NCBI RefSeq assembly: GCF_951801035.1
Contig: NZ_CATOKT010000002.1
Direction: 5' to 3' (one strand)
Origin: Adlercreutzia sp910585575
GTDB lineage: Bacteria; Actinomycetota; Coriobacteriia; Coriobacteriales; Eggerthellaceae
Length of the DNA stretch: 64,000 bases
Shown: in pieces, positions 24,062 to 31,195 of the stretch
Position numbering within the stretch: the first letter of the stretch is position 1
How the letters are laid out: every line of letters begins with the position of its first letter
Position numbers and translations under genes: made by a program
The notes under the pieces: model-generated
Seen by the model: only the letters and a program-made list of their open reading frames with translations
Databases searched by the model: none
What the model was told of the DNA's origin: nothing

Positions 24062-25011
24062 GCTATAGCTACGTGGACCCCTCCTCGCGCACGCGCAAGA
24101 AGCGCCGCGGCAAGAAGGACGAGAAAAAGGCCGACTGGGGCAACGCCCCCGATGCGCTGTGGGCCCTCCGCCATGTGAGCTTTACCGTGGAGCCCGGCGA
24201 GTTTCTGGGCATTGCGGGCCATACCGGCAGCGGCAAGTCCACCCTTATTCAGCATATGAACGGGCTCGTGCATCCCACCGAGGGCCGCGTGCTGGCCGAC
24301 GGGGAAGACCTGGCCGACAAGGCCGTGGCCCATCGGGTGCGCCAGTCGGTGGGCCTGGTGTTCCAGTATCCCGAGAACCAGCTGTTCGCCAACACGGTGT
24401 TCGACGACGTGGCCTTCGGGCCGCGCAACATGAAGCTGCCCGAGGACGAAGTGGAGCGCCGCGTGCGCCACGGCTTGGAGTTGGTGGGACTGGACGCGGA
24501 TAAGCTGGGAGAGCGCAGCCCCTTCGACCTGTCCGGCGGTCAACAGCGCCGCGTGGCCTTCGCCGGCGTGCTGGCCATGGAGCCCAGCGTGCTGGTGCTC
24601 GACGAGCCCGTGGCCGGCCTAGACCCGCTGTCTCGCGCCGACTTTCTGCAGCTCATTGCCGACTTGCACGCCGGCGGCCTGACGGTGGTCATGGTGTCCC
24701 ACTCCATGGAGGACTTGGCCGCCCTGTCCGATCGCATCCTGGTGCTGTCCGAGGGCGAAGTGTTCGCTCTGGGCACCCCGGCCGAGGTGTTCGCCGACGC
24801 CCCGGCGCTGAAGGCCATCGGCCTCGGCGCGCCGGCGCCCCAGGCCTTCGCCAGCCTGCTGCGCGAGGTGGGCTTCGCTTTGCCGCGGGCGCTGTACAGC
24901 GAGACGACGCTTGCTGACGATCTGGCCGCCCAGCTGGGCGGGGCTCCGGCGGCAGCTGAGGGTGCGGGCGTTGCGCCGCCGGCGGACGCCGCGGAGGCCG
25001 ACCATGGGTGA
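24037..25011 (+). CDS. ecfA2: ECF transporter ATPase EcfA2
   Basis: 324 aa. It has Walker A GHTGSGKSTLIQHM, Q loop GLVFQYPENQLFANTVFDDV, signature LSGGQQRRVAFAGVLAME and Walker B VLVLDEPVAGLD. It overlaps ecfA1 by 25 nt; GGAGGAGCT precedes the ATG. Two features are longer than usual: a Lys/Arg-rich insert near residues 12-32 (RTRKKRRGKKDEKKADWG) before the first strand, and an Ala/Pro-rich C-terminal tail. It forms the heterodimeric ATPase with EcfA1. Confidence 0.93.
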   Translation: MRLAFEDVSYSYVDPSSRTRKKRRGKKDEKKADWGNAPDALWALRHVSFTVEPGEFLGIAGHTGSGKSTLIQHMNGLVHPTEGRVLADGEDLADKAVAHRVRQSVGLVFQYPENQLFANTVFDDVAFGPRNMKLPEDEVERRVRHGLELVGLDADKLGERSPFDLSGGQQRRVAFAGVLAMEPSVLVLDEPVAGLDPLSRADFLQLIADLHAGGLTVVMVSHSMEDLAALSDRILVLSEGEVFALGTPAEVFADAPALKAIGLGAPAPQAFASLLREVGFALPRALYSETTLADDLAAQLGGAPAAAEGAGVAPPADAAEADHG

Positions 25012-25810
25012 TCGCGCCATCATCGGCCAGTACTGGCCGGAAGATTCCCTGGTCCACGCCATGGACCCCCGCGTGAAGTTCCTCCTGTCCATCGTGCTCA
25101 TGGTGGCGGTGTTCTGTGCAGCCACGCCCTTGGCGCTGGCGGTAGCGGCCCTGTTCATTGTGGGATTCTACGCCGCGGCGCGCATTCCGCTGCTGCGAGC
25201 GGTAGGCGCCATCGGCCCGCTGCTTATCTTGGTGGTGTTCACGGCGTTGCTGAACGTGCTGTTTGTCCAGGGCGGCGAGATCTACTTCCAGTGGGGCATC
25301 ATCTGCATCAGCGAGAAGGGCCTGCAATCGGCCGTGTTCGTCGGCTGCCGCCTGTTCCTGCTGCTGCTGGGCATGAGCCTGCTGACGCTGACCACCACCA
25401 CGCTGGACATCACCGCGGCCTTCGAGCGGCTGCTGATGCCCTTGGCGAAGCTGGGCGTGCCGGCCCACGAGCTGGGCATGATCCTCGGCATCGCGCTGCG
25501 ATTCCTGCCCCAGTTCATGACCGAACTGGGCATTATCTACCGTGCCCAGATCAGCCGCGGAGCCCATTTCAATGTCAATCCCTTCAAAGGGGGAGTGCAA
25601 ACCCTCACGGCCCTCATGATCCCGCTGTTCACCAGCGCTTTCCGCCACGCCGAAACCCTGAGCCTGGCCATGGAAGCCCGCTGCTACCACGGCGGCAACG
25701 GCCGTACCCGTCTCGACCCCCTGCATATGACCTGGCGCGACGCCGTCGGCACCGGAGCCTTAGCGCTGATGCTCGTCGCCGTCATAGCCACGAACTTCAT
25801 CGTACTTTAG
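25004..25810 (+). CDS. ecfT: ECF transporter transmembrane subunit EcfT
   Basis: 268 aa. It begins MGDRAIIGQYWPEDSLVHAM and DPRVKF, a typical EcfT N-terminus (the DPR.K motif), with about five TM helices. The coupling-helix region contains ARCYHGGNGRTR, close to the A-R-G motifs that dock into the ATPases. The ATG at 25004 overlaps the ecfA2 stop by 8 nt and has GGAG upstream; earlier in-frame starts would read through ecfA2. It completes a dedicated riboflavin ECF module (ribU-ecfA1-ecfA2-ecfT). Confidence 0.93.
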   Translation: MGDRAIIGQYWPEDSLVHAMDPRVKFLLSIVLMVAVFCAATPLALAVAALFIVGFYAAARIPLLRAVGAIGPLLILVVFTALLNVLFVQGGEIYFQWGIICISEKGLQSAVFVGCRLFLLLLGMSLLTLTTTTLDITAAFERLLMPLAKLGVPAHELGMILGIALRFLPQFMTELGIIYRAQISRGAHFNVNPFKGGVQTLTALMIPLFTSAFRHAETLSLAMEARCYHGGNGRTRLDPLHMTWRDAVGTGALALMLVAVIATNFIVL

Positions 25811-25822
25811 AAAGGACTCAGA

Positions 25823-26248
25823 ATGAACGGCATCGAAACCATCGTAGACTATCTCACCAGCGTCCCCGCCTGGTACCTGGCCACCGTGGAGGAAACGCCC
25901 GAGGGGGCAAAGCCGCACGTTCGCCCCTTCAGCTTCGCCGCCATCCAAGACGGCGAGATCCAGTTCTGCACCGCCACCACCAAGGACGTCTACCGCGAGA
26001 TGCAGGGCAACCCGCAGGTGGAGCTGACGGCTTGGAAGCCCGGCAGCGGCTGGGTCATCCTGCGCGGTAAGGCGAACCTGGAGGACCGCGCCAACGCCCA
26101 GGTGCGCCAGGAAGGCTTCGAGCACATGGTGGGCTTGGGTGAGGTCTGGGAAAGTGCCGACGACGAGCGCCTCACCTTCTTCACCATCGACGATGCCGAA
26201 GCCTGGATCTGCGACATCGACGGCAGCTGGAATCCCGTAGCCCTGTAG
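25823..26248 (+). CDS. pyridoxamine 5'-phosphate oxidase-like flavin-binding protein
   Basis: 141 aa. The pattern YLATVEETPEGAKPHVRPF, then QFCTATTKDVYREMQGNPQV and ELTAWKPGSGWVILRGKA, is the split-barrel fold of the PNPOx-like superfamily, whose members usually bind FMN, F420 or heme. It has a good Shine-Dalgarno (AGAAAGGACTCAGA) and follows ecfT by 12 nt, so it is probably expressed with the riboflavin importer. FMN as cofactor is therefore the best guess; the substrate is unknown. Full length for the small single-domain class. Confidence 0.8.
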   Translation: MNGIETIVDYLTSVPAWYLATVEETPEGAKPHVRPFSFAAIQDGEIQFCTATTKDVYREMQGNPQVELTAWKPGSGWVILRGKANLEDRANAQVRQEGFEHMVGLGEVWESADDERLTFFTIDDAEAWICDIDGSWNPVAL

Positions 26249-26264
26249 CAGCAAAATAAGCGTA

Positions 26265-26424
26265 GCGCGGGAGGGCGCCGGGGCCGTCGGCAGGGCTCTC
26301 TGAACACTGCCTTTCATGCGACCAAAGGTCGCACCATTAATACATGAAGGAGCGAAGCGCCCGAGGCCGAAGGCCGAGCCAGCGGAGCGGGTGCCCAGAC
26401 GACGGCCCCGGCGCCCTCCCGCGC
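26265..26424 (+). repeat. family 2 structured intergenic element, copy 1
   Basis: 160 nt bounded by a perfect 24-bp inverted repeat (26265-26288 and 26401-26424). Inside are TCTGAACAC (26299-26307), a hairpin GCGACC-AAA-GGTCGC (26318-26332), CATGAAGGAGCG (26343-26354), GAGGCCGAAGGCCGAGC (26363-26379), AGCGGAGCGG (26381-26390) and GTGCCC. The second copy (38665-38825) has the same inner blocks in the same order but an unrelated, still paired outer stem. Strand is given as + because both copies share the orientation of the flanking genes. Confidence 0.8.
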
Positions 26425-26443
26425 GGCCAGGTTGGTAACCACT

Positions 26444-26493
26444 TGTCAAGAATTGACAGCGAGGGGAGCGGTCCGAGCGAAGTAGGGTACAAT
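26444..26493 (+). promoter_or_regulatory. candidate operator and -10 box of the first AGCS gene
   Basis: TGTCAA-GAA-TTGACA (26444-26458) is a perfect short palindrome. TACAAT at 26488-26493 lies only 7 nt before the ATG at 26501, so a transcript from it would begin at or next to the start codon. No -35 box at normal spacing is seen. Confidence 0.4.
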
Positions 26494-26500
26494 CCTCTCC

Positions 26501-27931
26501 ATGATTGAATTACTTAACACCATAGACTCGTTCGTGTGGGGCCCGGTCATGATTGCCTTTCTGCTGGGCACCCACATCTACCTGACCTTCCGCACCGGCT
26601 TCATCCAGCGCAAGCTGCCGAAGGCCATCCGCATGTCCATCAAAAGCGACGCGGACGGCAAGGGTGATATCTCCAGCTTCGGTGCCCTGGCCACGGCGCT
26701 GGCGGCTACTATCGGCACCGGCTCCATCGTGGGCGTGGCCACAGCCATTCTGGCCGGCGGCCCCGGTGCGGTGTTCTGGATGTGGATTGCAGGCATCTTC
26801 GGCATTGCTACCAAGTACGTGGAAACCTACGCGGCAGTGAAGTACCGCGTGCGCGACAAGTCCGGCGCCATGATGGGCGGTGCCATGTTCGTGTGGAAGC
26901 GCGCCTTCGCCCGCAAGGACGGCTCGGTGCCCTGGTGGGCCACGCTGGGCGCCGTGGCCTTCGCGGGCTTCGCTGTTGTCGCTACCATAGGCACGGGATC
27001 TGCGGTGCAGGCGGCGGCTATCTCCGGCATTGTCACGTCCTCCATTCCCGTTGTCCCCGCTTGGGTGGTGGCCCTCGTCATCGTGGCCGCGGTAGCAGCC
27101 GTCATCTTTGGCGGCGTGCGCTCTATTGCGCGGGTGTGCGAGTGGCTCGTGCCCATTATGGCGGGTGCCTACGCCCTGGGCTGCGTGGTCATTATCATCA
27201 TGAACGGCACGGTGCTGGGCGATGCCCTGGGTCTTATCGTGGAATGCGCCTTTACTCCTAAGGCTGCCTTTGGTGGTGCTGTGGGGTCGGGCCTGATGAT
27301 GGCGCTGCAGTACGGCTGCGCCCGCGGTCTGTTCTCCAACGAGTCGGGTTTGGGTACGGCTCCCATTGTGGCGGCGGCGGCCAAGACGCGTAACCCGGCC
27401 GAGCAGGCGCTTATCTCCATGACCGGCGCCTTCTGGTCCACCGTGGTCATCTGCGCGCTGACGGGCATTGTGCTCGTGTCCACCATGATCATGAACCCGG
27501 ACATCCAAGAGCAAATCCTTGCTAATCCCTCCATCTTTACCGGGGCGGCCCTGGCCTCGGCGGCCTTTGCGGAAATCCCGTACCTGGGCACGCCCATTTT
27601 GGTGCTGGGCATGTGCTCGTTCGCCTACTCCACCATCCTGGGCTGGAGCTACTACGGCAACCGCTGCGTGGCCTACCTGTTCGGCTCCAAGGGCATCAAG
27701 CCCTATCAGATCGTGTACGTGGCCGTGGCGTTTTTGGGCGCTATCGGCGTGGGCGATGTGGTGTGGACCATCTCGGATATCGGCAACGCCCTTATGGCCA
27801 TTCCGAACATCATCGCCATCTTGCTGCTGTCGGGCATGATTGCCCGCGAAACGAAGCATTTCGTCTACGAGGACCATCTTGACGAAGTGGCCGACGAGCC
27901 CGTGCCGCTGACGAAGGGGCCGCAGTTCTAG
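26501..27931 (+). CDS. sodium:alanine symporter (AGCS family), first copy
   Basis: 476 aa, about eleven TM helices. FRTGFIQRKLPKAIR near residue 30, GTGSIVGVATAILAGGPGAVFWMW, and GLFSNESGLGTAPIVAAAAK are AGCS signatures; the family imports alanine or glycine with Na+. There is no clear Shine-Dalgarno just before the ATG, while a -10-like box sits 7 nt upstream, so a leaderless mRNA is possible. The next gene is a paralogue of equal length with most residues shared. Confidence 0.92.
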   Translation: MIELLNTIDSFVWGPVMIAFLLGTHIYLTFRTGFIQRKLPKAIRMSIKSDADGKGDISSFGALATALAATIGTGSIVGVATAILAGGPGAVFWMWIAGIFGIATKYVETYAAVKYRVRDKSGAMMGGAMFVWKRAFARKDGSVPWWATLGAVAFAGFAVVATIGTGSAVQAAAISGIVTSSIPVVPAWVVALVIVAAVAAVIFGGVRSIARVCEWLVPIMAGAYALGCVVIIIMNGTVLGDALGLIVECAFTPKAAFGGAVGSGLMMALQYGCARGLFSNESGLGTAPIVAAAAKTRNPAEQALISMTGAFWSTVVICALTGIVLVSTMIMNPDIQEQILANPSIFTGAALASAAFAEIPYLGTPILVLGMCSFAYSTILGWSYYGNRCVAYLFGSKGIKPYQIVYVAVAFLGAIGVGDVVWTISDIGNALMAIPNIIAILLLSGMIARETKHFVYEDHLDEVADEPVPLTKGPQF

Positions 27932-28006
27932 GGCGCCTGCCCGCCGCGCCGAGCCCGTTCACTGGTATTTCTCCCATTGTTAACAAAAGCGCTCATCTTC
28001 TCTGCC

Positions 28007-28012
28007 TATAAT
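28007..28012 (+). promoter_or_regulatory. -10 box of the second AGCS gene
   Basis: A perfect TATAAT lies in the AT-rich part of the gap between the two AGCS genes, giving a leader of about 95 nt. The -35 region at 17-18 bp (ACAAAA/CAAAAG) is poor; TTGTTA at 27978-27983 is too far away. Confidence 0.45.
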
Positions 28013-28111
28013 GCGGATACTTTAGTGCGTTAAAGTGCTCCCAGCGGCGCAGCCGGTATCGGGGGACGCTGCGGCGCCAAGCTGCAAGCCTCATGGGAGA
28101 GGAGAACCGCT

Positions 28112-29542
28112 TTGGATATGCTGGTCGATATCATCAACAGCATCGACGGCTTTGTGTGGGGCCCGCCGATGCTCATCCTGCTTCTGGGATCGCATTTGTA
28201 TCTGACCTTCCGCACCGGCTTCATTCAGCGCAAGCTGCCCACGGCCATCAAGCTGTCGGTGACGAAGGACCCCGACGCCCCCGGCGACATCAGCCAGTTC
28301 GGCGCCTTGTGCACGGCGCTGTCCGCCACTATCGGTACGGGCAACATCGTCGGCGTGGGCACCGCCATTATCGCCGGCGGCCCGGGCGCGGTGTTCTGGA
28401 TGTGGATTACCGGCGTGTTCGGCATTGCCACCAAGTACTCCGAGACCTTCGCCGCGGTGAAGTACCGCGTGAAGGATCACAACGGCAACATGCTCGGCGG
28501 CGCCATGTACGCCTGGAAGCGCGCCTTCAACGACAAGAACGGTCATACCCCCTGGTGGGCGCTGCTCGGTGCCGGCGCCTTCGCCCTGTTCGCCGCTGTG
28601 GCTTCCTTCGGCATTGGCTCGGCAGTGCAGTCCTCTGCCATGACCGAGGTCATCTCCACCAACCTGCCCGGCGTGCCCGCTTGGGGTATCGGCCTGGCCA
28701 TTGTCATCATGGTGTCTGTGGTTATCTTCGGCGGCGTGAAAGTTATCTCCAGTGTGTGCGAGAAGCTGGTGCCGTTCATGGCCCTGGCCTACATCTGGGG
28801 CTGCGTGGTTATCCTGGGCATGAACTGGGAGCTGATCTGGCCGGCCTTTTGCCTCATTGTCGAGAGCGCCTTCACCGCGAAGGCCGCTTTCGGCGGTGCC
28901 CTGGGCTCGGGTCTCATGCTGGCCCTGCAGTTCGGCTGCGCTCGCGGCCTGTTCTCCAATGAGTCCGGCCTGGGCTCGGCGCCCATCGTGGCCTCGGCGG
29001 CCGCTACGCGCAATCCGGCCCGTCAGGCTCTGGTGTCCATGACCGGCACCTTCTGGGATACGGTGATCATCTGCCTGCTCACGGGTTTGGTGCTGGTGTC
29101 CACCATGCTGGGGAACGCTGATCTGCAGGCCCAGATCATGGCCGGCAACATTTCCGCCGGCGCGGCTCTGTCCAGCGCGGCGTTTGCCAGCATTCCCTAC
29201 ATCGGCACGCCCATTCTGGTGCTGGGCATGATCCTGTTCGCCTACTCCACCATCCTGGGTTGGAGCTACTACGGCAACCGCTGCGTCACCTACCTGTTCG
29301 GCAAGCGCGCCATTCGTCCTTACCAGGTGCTCTACGTGGTGGTGGCCTTCCTGGGCGCCATCGGCGTGGGCGAAGTGGTGTGGACGGTGTCCGACATCAC
29401 CAACGCCCTGATGGCCATTCCCAACATCATCATGGTGCTGGCGCTTTCGGGCCTCATTGCCCGCGAGACGCGCCATTACGTCTACGAAGGCCATCTTGAC
29501 GAGCGCGACGAGACCCCCATTCCGCAGCTGGAAAACAAGTAA
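28112..29542 (+). CDS. sodium:alanine symporter (AGCS family), second copy
   Basis: 476 aa, the same layout as the first copy: FRTGFIQRKLPTAIKL, GTGNIVGVGTAIIAGGPGAV, GLFSNESGLGSAPIVASAAA, and YSTILGWSYYGNRC near the C-terminus. A TTG start at 28112 is preferred because GAGAGGAG lies 8 nt upstream; the ATG at 28118 is 14 nt away. It has its own promoter region, so the two paralogues can be controlled separately. Substrate differences (alanine versus glycine) cannot be told by eye. Confidence 0.92.
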   Translation: MDMLVDIINSIDGFVWGPPMLILLLGSHLYLTFRTGFIQRKLPTAIKLSVTKDPDAPGDISQFGALCTALSATIGTGNIVGVGTAIIAGGPGAVFWMWITGVFGIATKYSETFAAVKYRVKDHNGNMLGGAMYAWKRAFNDKNGHTPWWALLGAGAFALFAAVASFGIGSAVQSSAMTEVISTNLPGVPAWGIGLAIVIMVSVVIFGGVKVISSVCEKLVPFMALAYIWGCVVILGMNWELIWPAFCLIVESAFTAKAAFGGALGSGLMLALQFGCARGLFSNESGLGSAPIVASAAATRNPARQALVSMTGTFWDTVIICLLTGLVLVSTMLGNADLQAQIMAGNISAGAALSSAAFASIPYIGTPILVLGMILFAYSTILGWSYYGNRCVTYLFGKRAIRPYQVLYVVVAFLGAIGVGEVVWTVSDITNALMAIPNIIMVLALSGLIARETRHYVYEGHLDERDETPIPQLENK

Positions 29543-29548
29543 TCGGTT

Positions 29549-29711
29549 CCGAGCGGCCTGGCGGCCGTTCGGACGTGCCGACGCTGCGGGTCCGACAGGC
29601 ACCTGGCCTTGCACTTCAGGGCTTTCCCTCACAGCCGAAGGCTGCTCGGCCGCCCTTCAGCACAATTCCAGGCCCCTGTCGCAGCCTCGCTGGCTTCCTT
29701 GGGCGAACCTG
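29549..29711 (+). repeat. family 1 structured intergenic element, copy A
   Basis: It begins 6 nt after the AGCS stop with a hairpin CCGAGCGGCC-TGGC-GGCCGTTCGG split as two 10-nt arms (29549-29558, 29563-29572; one G-U pair). The linker CGACGCTGCGG follows. A long hairpin then has arms CGACAGG (29593-29599)/CCTGTCG (29675-29681), CCTGG/CCAGG, AGGGC/GCCCT and an apical CAGCC-GAA-GGCTG (29632-29644). It ends with CTCGCTGGCTTCCTTGGGCG. Copies B and C share loops and linkers but not stem sequences. Confidence 0.8.
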
Positions 29712-29729
29712 GGAGTTTAGGGTTTATGG

Positions 29730-29764
29730 AAGCGACCTTCTTCGGAGGGTCGCTTTTCTTTTAT
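29730..29764 (+). terminator. rho-independent terminator with UUCG loop
   Basis: An 11-bp stem (29730-29740 with 29745-29755, one T-G pair) closes a TTCG tetraloop and is followed by TTCTTTTAT. It ends the AGCS transcript after element A. The TATACT at 29763-29768 could in turn be the -10 box of the next gene, only 5 nt before its ATG. Confidence 0.8.
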
Positions 29765-29773
29765 ACTGGGGGC

Positions 29774-31195
29774 ATGAAAACCATTGCAATCATAGGCGGC
29801 GGCGCGGCGGGCCTGACGGCGGCTATTGCGGCAGCTGAGGCGGCCCGCGAGGCGACGGGGGCTCAGGGTGCAGCACCTGTGTCCGTCACGGTGTACGAGG
29901 CGTCCGACCGCGTGGGCCGCTCCATTCTGGCCACGGGCAACGGCCGCTGCAACTTCTCCAACGCGGTTATCGAGCCGGCGCTTTACCGCAACGGCGCCTA
30001 CGTGGCGGCGGCGCTGGAAGCGCTGGAGGCACAGAGGCCGTCCCCGGGGACGGCTCTGGAAGCGCTGCCGGCAACGGGGGACTGCGAGGACGCTCGACTG
30101 GGGGGAGTGTGCGAGGTGCTGCCTTCGGCGGCGGCGTTTCCCGGTGGTCCCAATGCGGTGCTTGCGTTCTTCGCCGAAAGCGGCCTGGTGTGGCGCGAAG
30201 AAGGGGAGGGGCGCCTGTATCCCTTGGCCAACAAGGCCACTTCGGTGCTCGACTGCCTGCGGGCGCGCCTTGAAGCTGCGGGAGTGTGTCTGGCGTGCGA
30301 CAGTGCTGTGGACGCGGTAGAGGCCCCTGGCGAGCGCTGCGCGCGGTTCACGCTTCGCTTGGCTGACGGGCGCTTTGAGCGGGCCGATGCCGTGGTAGTG
30401 GCGGTGGGCGGCCGCGTGGTCCCGCGTCTTTTGCCCGTGGGCCTTCCTTTCGTAAAGACGGCTCCCACGCTGGGGCCCTTGGCCGTGAAGTCTCCCTACC
30501 CGCGGCAGCTGGACAATATTCGCGTGCGCGGTGCCCTGGAGCTGTGGCGGGGCACGTCGCTGGTGGCGCGGGAGCGCGGCGAAGTGATGTTTCGCAAGTA
30601 CGGCGTCTCGGGTATTGCGGCGTTCAACCTGAGCCGTCTGGCCCAACCGGGGGACGAGCTGGCGATCGATTTTCTGCCCGCGGTGGATGCCTCGGAGGCT
30701 CCGGCGTTTCTTGAGAAGCGAGCCCGGGCGCTGAGCGCGGTGCTGGATCACCCCGCCACCTGGGACGATGTTCTGCGCGGCATGGTGCTGGCCCCGGTGG
30801 CCGAGGTACTGCTGAAAGCGGCTTTGGTGCGGGGCGAAAGTGCTGTCGGTGCGGCGGCGCTCTCGGTCGCCGCAAAGGCTTCGGAAAACGAGGAAGCGCC
30901 CTCGCCCTCGGCGTCCTACGATGTGGCGGCCGTAGCGACCGTGCTCAAGGGGCTGCGGCTGCCCGTGACGGGCATCGGCGATGAACGCCAGTGCCAGGTG
31001 CATCGCGGCGGCGTGGCCGTGGAGGCGCTGGATGCGGCTACGGGCCAGGTACGCGCGGTGCCCGGGCTGTTCGTAGCAGGCGAGGCGGCCGACGTGGACG
31101 CCCCCTGCGGCGGTTTCAACCTGCACTGGGCCTGGGCCTCGGGGCTCTTGGCCGGGCGCGGAGCGGCTGCGGCTGCGATAGGAGCGCACTTATGA
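29774..31195 (+). CDS. HI0933/BaiN-type FAD-dependent oxidoreductase
   Basis: 473 aa. IAIIGGGAAGLTAAIAAAEA is the dinucleotide-binding motif. VYEASDRVGRSILATGNGRC and NFSN are the HI0933-like family signature, and FVAGEAADVDAPCGGFNLHW is the second flavin contact near the C-terminus. Members include the bile-acid reductase BaiN, but most have no known substrate. The ATG at 29774 is preceded by GGGGGC and, 5 nt before, by TATACT; earlier in-frame ATGs lie inside element A. Two Ala/Glu-rich insertions (about residues 78-105 and 350-375) are extra. It heads a chain of five genes joined by ATGA overlaps. Confidence 0.85.
   Translation: MKTIAIIGGGAAGLTAAIAAAEAAREATGAQGAAPVSVTVYEASDRVGRSILATGNGRCNFSNAVIEPALYRNGAYVAAALEALEAQRPSPGTALEALPATGDCEDARLGGVCEVLPSAAAFPGGPNAVLAFFAESGLVWREEGEGRLYPLANKATSVLDCLRARLEAAGVCLACDSAVDAVEAPGERCARFTLRLADGRFERADAVVVAVGGRVVPRLLPVGLPFVKTAPTLGPLAVKSPYPRQLDNIRVRGALELWRGTSLVARERGEVMFRKYGVSGIAAFNLSRLAQPGDELAIDFLPAVDASEAPAFLEKRARALSAVLDHPATWDDVLRGMVLAPVAEVLLKAALVRGESAVGAAALSVAAKASENEEAPSPSASYDVAAVATVLKGLRLPVTGIGDERQCQVHRGGVAVEALDAATGQVRAVPGLFVAGEAADVDAPCGGFNLHWAWASGLLAGRGAAAAAIGAHL

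Noticed and set aside
28013..28111. Glycine riboswitch before the second AGCS gene
   Set aside because: AGCS genes are sometimes preceded by one, but the leader is under 100 nt and lacks the glycine aptamer core motifs.
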